From Heterobilharzia americana (lineage: Eukaryota; Platyhelminthes; Trematoda; Strigeidida; Schistosomatidae): a stretch of DNA of 64,000 nt. The stretch's first letter is position 1. The number at the start of each line of letters is the position of its first letter. Under the pieces are notes generated by a model, which made no database searches, was not told the DNA's origin, and worked only from the letters and a program-made list of their open reading frames with translations. A program made the position numbers and the translations under genes. The stretch lies in NCBI GenBank assembly GCA_944470555.2, contig OX104128.1, positions 41,771,920 through 41,835,919 of the forward strand. The letters run 5' to 3'. Shown one piece after another: positions 24,841-35,700 of the stretch.

Positions 24841-25534
24841 TGAAAAGCCTATAGGCATTTTGACAGTGAATTGCGAAATGTAGACAGTCTCAAAGATGAC
24901 TCACACGCATCAACGAAAATTGTTAATGCACCTTGTCTATGTAACTTCTCTTGCAGATGAAAATCTTCTTGAGTGATACGATGCCACGTGAGACCAAATC
25001 TAGGTGTAAATGTTAGTCAACTTTATACTTACTGTATGGTCTGGCACATGAGTCATTTTCAAAGACCAACTATTCTTCATATTTCCTATTACATATTCTA
25101 TTTGTCAACATTGGAAAACCTCCTGAGATTCAGCCACGGAAACTTTACCTTTTGTGATCTATGAGATCTTTACTAATTTTATCAAACTGTGTTTACAGCT
25201 ATCTTGAATCATTGGAACTATGATGAGTGGTAATTTAGAATATGAGTTGGATGTTTTAAAGACTGAGTTTCGAATAAACATCTTTCCAAAAGTCATGACT
25301 TGGTTAGTATAATAGAATTATCCCTGATAAACTCTGAAATACAGTCTGCAGGATTTTCTAATCAGTGTTAGGACGAAGCTTAAGCTGTATGGATAATAAA
25401 CGTCCTTTTGGTAAGTGTTTTCATTTGAGTGTTTTATAGTTAATTAGTCACTTCGAAGGTAGTCTTTATCATGATTTAGTACCAGGAGGAAAACCAATAA
25501 AACTAGGGAGAGCATTTGAAAGCTATTTCATTTA

Positions 25535-25830
25535 TTTCAGGTTGGTATTCATCATAGAATGATATCAGTAGGAGAGACATTACTAACCTGGGAGCACAGG
25601 ACAGCTGTTTTGTCCCAGTGCACGACTTAGCAGTGCGCAACCATTACCCTGCCCAGCTAGCGATTGAACCTAGGACCTTCAAATCCCATGACCAGCACAT
25701 TACCACTGAGCCACTGGATCAGAATCTAGTGTTCTAAATCTCCCACTTCTTTTATTTCGCGACATAGATCGACCGGTCACTACTTGTTATTCTAACTTCG
25801 AGAACCACTTGTCAAAACAAGTCATCAATG
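25535..25830 (-). mobile_element. family-B SINE copy
   Basis: Minus-strand order of head, tRNA-like segment (GTGGCTCAGTGGTAATGTGC; B box GGTTCAATCGC) and ribozyme remnant (ACTGCTAAGTCG then AAAACAGCTGTCCTGTGC), with the tail ending near 25540. The ribozyme core is mutated and stem II lost. Confidence 0.65.
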
Positions 25831-28529
25831 GGGTCTAGAATTATTAAATTTAGAGACTTTTAGGGATTTATTTATGGTTTCTTAATTAGGACTCTTCACC
25901 ATGTATATCACAGAACACACAGGAAGTTACCGTCCATAACCTAAAGGTTTGTGAGCGTACAAACATATTCATTAGCAAGCGACAGAATGCTGTTTGAGGG
26001 TGAAGAGTTTACGAACATATTCATCAGTGTACAAGGATAACAAGTGGGTTCATATTAAATTGTAGATGAACACATAACGGAAACTAATGATTTTTTTACG
26101 CTTACTATCAATATCCCTTTTAGTCGAATATGTAGTTGTTTACTCTCTTTATCTCATGTTGATACGATGATCAGAAACTGCTCCAATGTGAATCGAAACT
26201 AACTACTTATTATGTTCTAATTCAAAGATGTAATATTGTATCAGTCTTTTTTATTTTGGGTCAAACTTAGAACCCAGATAAATCTGGCTCATTTGTTTTC
26301 GTTCACCACTGTTATACCACTGTGAATAAACCAGCTGTTGTATATTACAGAATGTCGTAAGTCGCTGACTACCTGGTCATTTGATTAGATTTCTACCCAA
26401 CAATGAATAGACTAATTCATTGTTCATTTATGCTCTGATCGCCTGCCACAGTCCACTTTGTTTACGACAGTGATATTGCTTCTTTTATTAGTTGGCAATG
26501 TTACAACTATCTCTTCAGTCGTTAGCCATTTCTAATGCATTTTGTTTATTTGATGTTTAGCAGATGCTCATTCACTTTGGTTGTGAATGTACTCAGACTT
26601 TAATGGCATAGTTCTAATTGTTGTTGACCACATAGTCTTGCGGTTTTAGGTATAAACCGCAGTGACGCTTAAAAATTCCGTTTGTTCGCAGTCTTCAAGT
26701 AAAAGTTAGGTCTTTTCTAGGGAGGATTGTATTCTATTTTAGGTAGTCATCAATCGAAATAGTTTACTGTGTAACCATCTTTTCCTCTTTTTTTCGTGCC
26801 GGTCAATAACTTAAGCAGGTTATTGTTCACGTTTTCGGTCCTCAACTTGCCTTTTATCCTAACTAATATACTGATGTTTGTTGTTAACCTGTCCATTATG
26901 TCTGCTCTGATGATTGATTCTATTAATTACGTTGACTGGCTATTGTGGCCTCGCTTATTTCGTGTTGTCTAGTCCTATGCGCTAACCGCATTCCATTGAC
27001 CTAATTGGATGATTTGTCACTATTTGGTGCCTACTAACTTAGGCAATCTCTGGCACGTATAACATATCTGACACCAAAGAAACTGATGAGTAAATTTCAC
27101 AGTTATAAGACAAGGTCATTAAAACGCGAAGGTATGTACAGGCTACATGCTTTCGATCACGTCTGTCTTTATAATACTGCTCGTATACGATCAAATCATA
27201 TTAAGATCCAATTTCAGTTCATGTTAAAGGTACTCGACAAGTAACGTAAGTCAGTCAATGGAGTTGTGAAATGTTATTGCGTAGGGTGACTTGAGTATTC
27301 AGTGTTCATGCCATGCTACCACCTATTCTGCAGCATGATACTAACCAAAGTAGGACGAGGTCAGAAAGAAGTTGAGGGCAACCTAACGAAAAAGTGACAC
27401 GAATACGTAAAGTCCTTAACTACTGATCTAAGTCGTGTAGATCATTGTAGATTACCTATCCGAGGTCACTGAGATGTTAGGAGTCAATAACTGGAAACTT
27501 TTGGTGGTATGTATCAAAGTCGGTCAAAATTGCACAAATCCCTACCTCATCACTCATCTTCGAAATATTAGACACTTTGTAAACCTTAACTTACTTGTTT
27601 CCTACTCTTCCATACACATTTTGCTATTTTAGTATAACTTTGTGGTGTATTCATTTCTTCTTTGCTTGAAGAGGATACAATTTTGATGTTCTGTGTGCAC
27701 ACCAAAAAGTTTGATATTACTGTTTACTGAAATTCGTGAAGAACTTTAACTGCATGATTACAAAAAGGAATATAATAAAGCCTGATATTGAAATGTTCAT
27801 GACAAAACGTCAAAGCGCAGAGAAAATAAAACCTTTTTCCTCCTTATCTTAAACTATAAGTTTTCTTCATTATCATAAGTTTTTCGCAAGTGCAAACAAG
27901 CTTAATAAGATGTTCTTTCACAAATCCAGCCTTCTGGATAGTAGATAGGTTGAGTTTTGTTATGCAGTTTCACATAAATGTCCTGTAAACTGGTTGTTAT
28001 CAACTATTTTTTTCAACTAAGCAGTATATATTCTGATTATGCGTTTAAGTAGTATACTAATGTTCGAATAAATTAGTGTTTTTTCTCAACAATATCATCA
28101 AGGTTGGTAATATTTTCTACAGTAACAAAAGATTAGATGTAAGACAAATCTTTCTTCCCAACTTTCTGTTGAAGATGATGCCTTCCGGGATGTTGAGTGC
28201 TCTTTGCTTGCAGACTAAAACTAAATACAGTGAAATTAACAAAGCATTCACAACTTGAGTTGCAAATACTGTCACCATGTCAAAACAAAAACTTTTAAGA
28301 TAAGTAATTCCTAGCATTTTGCGACCCCAAAAATGACAAGGAAAATTTCAAATAGGCGTTCCCGTATGATTCAGTATTCAAAACATATTAGGCGATTATT
28401 GGCTATCGTTTGTTTTACTGGTCATGATTTAGTGTATTGAAAAGCTTATTTCGGACTTCTTTACTTGGGTTGTACCAGTCAGTTTCAGCTGGGTCACCTT
28501 AATATGTAAAACTCATAAAACGCTGAGGA
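25831..28529. other. unassigned sequence, possibly old repeat
   Basis: Somewhat less AT-rich at 26280-27100, with a small hairpin (GCGGTTT...AAACCGC, 26639-26659). Overlapping frames on both strands near 28076-28317 could not be resolved into a gene. A transposon origin is possible but not shown. Confidence 0.4.
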
Positions 28530-28690
28530 AGGTTTGTAGCTCAGGTGGATGATTTTGGTTGTGTTACATTCTCTCAGCTAGGTGGTTTCATGGTCAACCT
28601 TTATTTATCTTTCTACATAACATCATCAGCACTGACTGCAACAGTATGAACTGAGCAAAACAGGATTTCTTCAAAAGTGATTCAGTAGCT
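28530..28690 (+). repeat. dispersed repeat, possibly a PLE terminal region
   Basis: The segment TTGTAGCTCAGGTGGATGAT then TTCTCTCAGCTAGGTGGTTT and ACATCATCAGCACTGACTGC is shared in degraded form with 2570-2690 and 17695-17775, and with the hairpin arm at 23468. I associate it with schistosome PLE ends, but this is uncertain. Confidence 0.45.
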
Positions 28691-29544
28691 ACCTCTGAAG
28701 ATATTGTTTGTGACTGACTGCCTACTTTGGTTGTTGTTTCATAGAGTGCATAAGCTTTTAGGTTAGCTGTTTATCTTCCTGACCTCTCACTTAGTAGTTC
28801 TTACCATTGTTCCATTGAGTACTAGTTGACCTAAATGCTAAGCTTCTAGAAATATTTTGAGATGTTTAGTATTTCCTTCGTCCAAGATCTCTATCTTTTC
28901 AAAGTGGAACTCGTGCACATAGTTATTCAAAAGTGTTGACATAAGTGATGAAATGTTCTGAGGTTTAATAGCCAACTGATGTTAATGTAAGCGAAATCGA
29001 GGAGACCAACCTCTTTGTTCAATATAGTGCTGATTGCAGTTGTTGCAATCGACTTTGTAAATGATTTTTAGTTTGTCTTACTTGTATGCTGCTTTTCTTG
29101 ACCGAGATAATATAGTATGAAGGGAACTTGTTAGCTTATGAGCCACACCGATTCAAAATGGTTCAAGTAATCTTGTCGTGATTTCTGATACATTCTTTGT
29201 GTATGTCAGGGTGATCCGTCTGCTGATTTCCGTAGATGACTTTTATAATTAATGATGAACTGGACTGTCATCTTATGATGAATTTTCATGTGTAACCGTC
29301 CTCCTTTAAGACAGATACCAAGTGATTTTCTTCGTTTTTCCGTGAAGTAATAGTGATTTGTGTTTTCGCTCTTTTGAATACAGTCTAGACGCACACATTT
29401 TGGTGTGTTGTCGGGTTGTTACTGCTGTAGTTTAAGATTTAATCAGTGTGCGTCGACTCCCCGTACATTTGGGTTTCCAGTTTTCCAGCATTTGTTTTAC
29501 TAACTAAAACATTTGATGTTTTTGATCAAATAGTAATTCTTCAA
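28691..29544. other. unassigned sequence between repeat and SINE
   Basis: It may belong to a decayed PLE body, given the terminal-like repeat just upstream, but I found no RT or endonuclease motif. Confidence 0.35.
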
Positions 29545-29905
29545 GTTGTTATTCCTCGAAGACTGACATCAGTTGGAGGAACAAAGGAAACCTGGGAGCA
29601 CTGGACAGCTGTTTCGTCCTAGTGTGGGACTCCTCAGCAGTGCGCACTCACGACCCCACCAGCAGGGATCGAACCCGCGGCCAGCGCGTTACCATTGAGC
29701 CACTGGGTCAGAATCCAATGCTCTATATTTCCAACTTCTGTTAGCTCACGATATAGCGCAAACCGCCACCCAATGTCATCGTTGACTATTTGTCCTCACG
29801 GCCATCAGGCTTTGACTCCACCGGTCACGACTTGTCATTGGAACTTCGGGAATACTTCTCGAAGCTAGTCACCAATGAGCACCAGTCCAATTAAATTTTT
29901 TTGAC
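29545..29905 (-). mobile_element. tRNA-derived SINE carrying an intact hammerhead (family B)
   Basis: Minus-strand order: head (GTGCTCATTGGTGACTAGCT at 29881), tRNA-like segment with A box TGGCTCAATGG and B box GGTTCGATCCC near 29705-29665, the hammerhead at 29650-29595, then the tail (CCAACTGATGTCAGTCTTCG) to about 29545. Immediately upstream of the head is another tail copy, the arm of the 79-bp inverted repeat. The family recurs about ten times in this window. Confidence 0.8.
29595..29650 (-). ncRNA. hammerhead ribozyme in family-B SINE, complete core
   Basis: On the minus strand: stem I GCACTG (29643-29638) with CAGTGC (29603-29598); core CTGAGGA (29637-29631); stem II GTCC (29630-29627) with GGAC (29619-29616); GAAA (29615-29612); palindromic stem III ACAGCTGT (29612-29605). 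Cleavage is predicted after GUC at 29604. Every invariant residue of the hammerhead core is present. Self-cleavage is inferred from sequence only. Confidence 0.8.
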
Positions 29906-30085
29906 GGGGTTGTGGAGATTTGGAAATATTTCAAGTTGTTATTCATCGAAGAGTGACATCAGTTGGAGGAACAAAGGACGAAACAGCTGTGCAGTGCTCC
30001 CAGGTTTCCTTTGTTCCTCCAACTGATGTCACTCTTCGATGAATAACAACTTGAAATATTTCCAAATCTCCACAACCCCCTCAAA
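29900..30085. repeat. 79-bp near-perfect inverted repeat with 28-bp spacer
   Basis: Arm 29900-29978 pairs with 30007-30085 with one mismatch (29905/30080). The arms are family-B SINE tails, and the spacer is a ribozyme 3' half (GACGAAACAGCTG). The two arms are far more alike than any other two tails in the window, which implies recent formation or gene conversion. Confidence 0.95.
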
Positions 30086-30494
30086 CAGTAATTGTTTTCT
30101 AATTCCCCCTTTTTAATGATAAAATGACTATCATCCACTAAGTGGATCTAAATTTTAGGTACAATCACGGGTAAAATGATAGCTTCTATCCTCAACATTC
30201 CTATCAGACAACTGTAAATTTCCAACGCTACCCGTAAATTAAAATACAAATTAACTATGTCAAACGATTGTTTAAAGTTGATTTGTAAGTTTCAGTTGGT
30301 TTAAACAAATTGGCTAACCAAGTTAAATTTATTTTAATACTTCAGTGCTTAGGAAATTTTTCATCTGTTAAAACATTCCAGCCACTATAGTTTACTTGCA
30401 TTTGAGCATGATCTTGCATTCCATTACTGCAATTGTATAATTATTTCACCTACAGTGTATTTTCTTATTCAAAGGAAATGCTAATACGAACCAC

Positions 30495-31514
30495 ATGGCA
30501 TGGTTTGCATTCTTACTGATTTGTCCGGGCTCAATTAATTTTTGTCTGTTTTTAACCACTATTTTGTCATTCAGTCAATGCAAATGTATTTCAAATCAAA
30601 ACCAGCACATAAAACAATTTCATGCAACACTAAACAAATTCAGTGGTCAACGCAAATCATCACAACGATGTAAAATGGATCCAGTTCACCAGACCTCTTC
30701 TTTTGAATATTATTCAAGAAATATTCGGTCATTTGTAGTAATTTTGTGTTTAAATAATTTTATTATTGATACCGTATTATTTCCATTGTCTGCAACTGCT
30801 CATGTATTTCCCGAATACCGTCTGATAATATGTTATTTCTTGAAAGGTATATATAACTGGACAATGGCAAATAATCTTACCTATTGTACACTAATCAGCA
30901 TGCATTTATATTTTTCAAGTTATTCACTAAAACAAGATCGGAGTGTTCAATGTTTATTGAAACATATGTTCAACAACTATAAAAATACATGTTTCCAATT
31001 ATTTTTCCTACAAATATTTATAGTTTGGTCAATAAATGCAATTCTATTTGTAGTTTTCCCATTATTTCTTCATTCAGTTGAATCAATTCGTATAATAGAT
31101 GTTCGGAATAAACATTGTTCCTTGAATGCTTCAGTCATTGTTAAATCATCAACTGTTACGAACTGGTATATGGTGAAGTGCTTACAATCGTTATGTTCAA
31201 CAGTATCATTTTCACAGTTGTTAATATCTTTAGTTTTTCTTAGGAAAGTACATTCATTAATTATGTGTACACGTAGTTTAATCAAATCATCACTGACAAA
31301 AATTGTAATAACTGAAAATATTGGGAATTTAACAAATTCATCTTTTATTACACTGACTGAATCAGATAATTCGAGTATAACATCAGCTTTACATCCCAGT
31401 TCAGTTCTGAAATATACACGAGCTATTTGGACTATACGCTTATATGGTATATCCGTTTTGGTCATTGGTTTGATACTTACCAGTCAGAACTTAGTGCTGA
31501 ACTTTGATTTAAAG
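30495..31514 (+). CDS. 7TM receptor exon, TM1-TM6
   Basis: An uninterrupted 340-codon frame, by far the longest in the window outside transposons, ends at an exact GTAAGT donor. Reading through the donor would stop five codons later. The in-frame sequence continues upstream of the ATG to the acceptor at 30455, so the true exon may start at 30456. Confidence 0.75.
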
Positions 31515-34176
31515 GTAAGTATAATTTAGAAATACCCTCTTTCTTTGTTTAACTGCCCTTAAAAATAAAGATTTATTGAACTTAACCTGCTTTAACAGAT
31601 TAATCAGGAGGGTAAAAAATTAACGTCCTTACATTGTATATTATACAGTCTGAAGAAACCTGATAAATTTTTATCCAAACACTTATCGTAAGCAGGTTAA
31701 TCTACATTCTTAAAGCAAACTCATAGTTTGATGCTCCATACTAAATAGTAAAAAGTGAGGACTAAAAAGCACTGACTTGAAGTGCGTTTAAAGAATTGGC
31801 AGTACATGCAAATTAGATTCACTTCTTAACAACTAGTAATAGACTCTATAAATAATCATATTGTTAGATGCTGAATAGGTATTAGTGTAAAGGTAAGTAA
31901 CATCCTTATGCTTCATTTGAGAACGTATTTTCGCAGTGTTCACCCCTAAAGTTTAGAAGGTGTCATGTAAAAAATGACAGAGTATCAGTTGTTTAATAGT
32001 TCGAAACTTGCTTTGAATCACAGAGGTAAATCCAAGGCTAAATAACTGTTAGATCATTGAATGAAAAAGGATACAATAACTCGTCATCCTTAACAGTAAC
32101 TGATGTGCCTCTGTCAAGTTTAAAATATGGTCACTGGACTAAGTGCTTTCATCACATGACTGTCAGCAAGCTGTTTGAATCCCTGCACCTTGCGTCTTTT
32201 GGTTTGGTGGTTCCCTATTAATCTTTATACAACGTAGATCGCTTTACTTTTCTGAATCAAAACTCAACCACGACATTCTCTGTATAAGCTTTATAAGTAG
32301 TGTCTTCGAATCAAATAGCAAATACAAGTTTTCAAAGGAGTAAGAAGAAATGCTTCTGTAGTGAGTTCAAAAAGGCGTTCACTTCGGTTGGCTGTTTATT
32401 CTTATTATTATTATTCGGAAATGAATGAAGTATTCTCTGACATAACATATTGCACAGTATTTAAAACCTAACAAAACGATCATTAATAAATCATACGGTC
32501 AGCCTACTAAGTTAATAAAAAACTGAATTCATTTAGCTAACCTTTTTATGAAACAGAGAAGTAGAACTGTTAAGCAGTATAGTATTATTTTCTAGACCCT
32601 TCAAAAAAGCTCAAAGTCTCCTGAAAACCCTCACAGTTAATCCATGCAGGCACAATACTTGCTAAAAGCCACATGTAAGCTTCAGATTGCCTTATGCAAG
32701 TGGATTGGTAAGTAGTGTTCCTTTTAAACTGTTTAGAGAATATCAAGGCTGCTGAAAACAATTTTTCACAATTCAACTTTTTAATAAACTTTCTATCGTT
32801 TTACTGTTTTTCTCCCTTTTTGAAGGAGAGAGTGACCTTTGATGATCAAACTAAGAAGCTATTGTTCAACAGTTCACAAGTAGACCAGCCACTCACTTTA
32901 TGTCAAGCATAAACAAAGGTAGTAAAAATATATAAGTGAAAGGATCGAGGTGAACCGGACTGATACAAGAGTCAAATTATGAGATATGAACCACATCAAT
33001 TTATTTTATTTACTGTCGACTTGCGCTATCAAAATGGAAATGATGAATTTGCCTAAACTAAATAGACTTACAGTCATTAGGTTAACGAACTAACGCAGAA
33101 TCGTTTGTATTATTACTATAATTTGTCCCTTGGGTTCCTAAAGGGACAAAGAGCTTCAGCAGCACTTCTCCAGTGCACTCTCTTCTCCGCAATCTTTCAA
33201 CCTGGCTACACGACAGCCCACAAGCTCTCATTTCTTCCTCACAACAACTCCTCCATGTCACCCCCACCTCGGACGCCAAACTCGTCACTTCCCATCTGGG
33301 CTCCACTCGAGGGACTGGCCTGGCGCATGATGTCCCCACTCAGCCTTCTCAGTCTATGCCCAATCCATCTCCATTTCCTCCTACTGCATGTTTGTTGAGT
33401 GATAGGTTCTTGGTTGGTTCATTTACAGAGTCCCCTGCTGCTTATTCTTATTATTCTGCCAATCCATCTGATCTTCAGTATCGGGCCAGAGTAGGCAGTT
33501 GTTGATGAATGTCTGTAGTTTGTTGGAAATCCTTTTCGTAAGGCGCCAAGTCTCTAGACCATCACATGAAACCACTGACTTGACTGAATTGGTGTTGAAA
33601 ATCCGGATGTTGTTCACGCTTTATGCTGAGTGCAGAAGATCTCCACACTGGTTTCAGGTTAATGAATGCCTGTCTTGCTGTTTCTCCGATCCTGAGTTTG
33701 ACGTCCTCGTCTGTGCCTGTGCCGCCTATAGTTGAAACGATGCTGCCTAGATAGGTGAAAGAGGCATCTTTTGTGTGACCAACCTAAAATTCTCTACATT
33801 CCATCCTTACTGTAGTCAAGAACTTAGCCTGAGTTGGACAGATTTACAACGTTACCAATTAGCTTGTTTCTTTGATCAAAGACTACAAGCGTAATGGAGA
33901 AAGTACTTTATCCGGAGATAAATCAGGTGAAGTTAATAGTCACTAATTAATATAACTTACTGTATTGAAATGTTGTTTGTTCAACTCACCACTATGCGTC
34001 ATTTCCTTTTTTTATCTATTTAGGTTGATCTCAGTATGTTTTCGGTTGGTGGCAGTCTAATTCTTATAAAAACTCTGTCTGACCCGATACTTTTAGTCTA
34101 TGGATTTAGAAGTTTACGTATCACATTTTGCAAAATATGCTATCAATTTTCTCAGTGTTATTACATTGAAAGTTAA
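30495..34176 (+). CDS. divergent rhodopsin-like seven-transmembrane receptor, two exons seen, N terminus may be incomplete
   Basis: Exon 30495-31514 (340 codons, GTAAGT donor) joins in phase 0 to exon 34024-34176 (50 codons plus stop; acceptor TATTTAG), giving 390 aa. Hydrophobic segments lie near residues 3-27, 79-104, 109-141, 168-193, 224-249, 310-337 and 341-366. Class A hallmarks are Cys113 at the start of TM3 with Cys208 in loop 2, Trp178 in TM4, and DPILLVY in TM7 as the NPxxY equivalent, followed by a helix-8 stretch (FRSLRITFCKIC). Missing are a DRY motif after TM3 (MHLYFSSYS instead) and CWxP in TM6. Loop 3 is long and Ser/Thr-rich. Such proteins are plasma-membrane G-protein-coupled receptors; the ligand is unknown. 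The first ATG leaves no extracellular N terminus. A good acceptor (CACCTACAG, exon from 30456) opens the same frame further upstream, so a 5' exon is likely. Confidence 0.72.
31515..34023 (+). other. intron of the 7TM gene
   Basis: GT-AG intron of 2.5 kb separating TM6 from TM7. Besides AT-rich unique-looking sequence it contains the 3' end of an RTE-like retrotransposon in antisense (33115-33780). Confidence 0.6.
33115..33780 (-). mobile_element. RTE-like retrotransposon, 3' end only
   Basis: The minus strand carries the same 3' segment as the copies at 3.9-4.9 and 47.1-47.8 kb. It has a [22 protein letters not shown] segment, the C-terminal [23 protein letters not shown] region, and a TTATAGTAATAATAC tail. 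It is 5'-truncated, as target-primed non-LTR insertions usually are, and lies antisense in the 7TM gene intron. Confidence 0.75.
34024..34176 (+). CDS. 7TM receptor terminal exon, TM7 and helix 8
   Basis: A pyrimidine-rich acceptor (TTTTTTTATCTATTTAG) precedes 34024. The frame gives a hydrophobic segment with LSDPILLVYGF, then a basic/cysteine helix-8 region and TAA at 34174-34176. The phase matches the preceding exon. Confidence 0.7.
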   Translation, partial: VDLSMFSVGGSLILIKTLSDPILLVYGFRSLRITFCKICYQFSQCYYIES

Positions 34177-34426
34177 AATTTACCAAGGTTATTTCCAGCT
34201 TATAATCAGTAAAATGCCTGCAAATGACGTGACCATGTAAATTTTGAAAACATACACATATATCATTGCTATCATGTTATGTAGATATTTCATTCAAAGA
34301 TGTATCCTTTGTTAGTTTCATCCTGAATAATTCACATCAAAAGCACCTTCGGCTTTATGTTTCTTAAAGCCATTTCGCTTCTGCAGATTATTCAAAAATG
34401 CATTTTATCAAAAACCCCTTTTTACA

Positions 34427-34432
34427 AATAAA
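34427..34432 (+). terminator. candidate polyadenylation signal of the 7TM gene
   Basis: AATAAA about 250 nt after the stop codon of the receptor gene. Confidence 0.4.
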
Positions 34433-35560
34433 GGTAATCTCCTAACGATCTCCTACGGACTAAAATGTAACATTGGAGAATCTGTGAAGAAACTGCAGTT
34501 AACTGTACTGAAAAGTAATATGTATTAACTAGAATATTTGTAACATTGCATATCTTCTCCCTATTGGCTGTCTTCTTTTTCTGTAGATACTAAACAGTGA
34601 CGGAGGCAATATTGCTTGATTTGGCTTTCCTCGTTCAGTAATTTTATCATAAAAGGAAATGGAGCAAAATCCTATTGCTTTGGAGTCTAGTCAAAAGTGA
34701 CTAAATAGAGCATATTTGTTGCAGTGGCTACGAATGATATATCATGAGAGATATTATTAATACTTGTAGAAGTAGTGAATTTTGGTTGATTGAAGACTGT
34801 TGGCAGTAAGCCTACTATCTAGGTTTCATGTATGTTAACACTGCTCAGGAAAGTGTATCTGCAACTTCAAGGGAACTGTTGTCGCTTGTGAAATTCGAAC
34901 CCATGTAAACCAGTGGTGCAGTCAGAAACGTTACCATTCATTGATGTAGTTAGAAGATTAAATTTCAAGAATGTCACTGGTATCGAGGAATTCTCATCAT
35001 TTAACATTGCTCGGCTGGAAAGTTATTTTAACTTAAATCCTACAGTTGATGAATAAATGGCATAATATAATGCTAAAATCCACTGTCTTTTTCAAAATTT
35101 TTTCCAAGTGACATCAAGGCTGAATGAAATATACTTATAGAGTTTGCTTTTTGATTAAAAATCCTTGGGAGAGAACAATGAACTGCATTGGTTTCGATGT
35201 TAAATGTGTAAAGCCACTTAGTATAAAGCCTTGTACCTGGACGTAATTCCTACAGAAACTCATCAGTGGCATATTTGGAACTATAATGGTACAAGTAATC
35301 ACTTACATATTACTTTCAGAACTTAGGATTAAACAACTGTGTTTATCATTCATTTGCATAATTAGGCTGTACATGGGATGACCAGCTAAATTATCATTAG
35401 TCAGGTTTCAAAACCCTCCATACTGTCATATCCATTGTATTTTTGGGTTGATGTGTAGAGAACTAAGAAAAAGAACAGTAGTAATCAGGAGGATAGCTTC
35501 TTAAAGTCATCTTATCTGCAGTAAAACTTTGTATTGACACAAATCTTATGTATATTTCAG
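34433..35560. other. intergenic, with tRNA-like trace
   Basis: The minus strand at about 34890-34945 has ATGGTAACGTTTCTGACTGC and GGGTTCGAATTTC, a tRNA-like pair of boxes. The missing upstream exon of the 35.6-kb gene should lie here or farther left. Confidence 0.35.
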
Positions 35561-35700
35561 TAAAAAATCCAGTATCATTTCATAAAGCCATGATGATAAG
35601 GAGGCGAATGAGATTTGCATGCTTAGGGGCCCTAAACAGGTATATTGGACGCACTAAAACAGGACAATTGGGTTCCGATATTTACATGGATCATACTGAG
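35561..35700 (+). CDS. exon of the unrecognised gene
   Basis: 140 nt flanked by consensus splice sites. It encodes 46 full codons with basic and aromatic residues (MMIRRRMRFACLGALNRYIG, QLGSDIYMDHTE). A local ATG also lies inside, at 35590. Confidence 0.5.

Noticed and set aside
28076..28317. Overlapping 60-66 codon frames on both strands
   Set aside because: Neither has clear splice sites on both sides or a recognisable motif; the strand could not be decided.
34880..35055. Plus-strand open stretch (VVRRLNFKNVTGIEEFSSF) as a possible exon upstream of 35561
   Set aside because: It overlaps a tRNA-like segment on the minus strand, ends in a stop before any donor and cannot supply phase 1.
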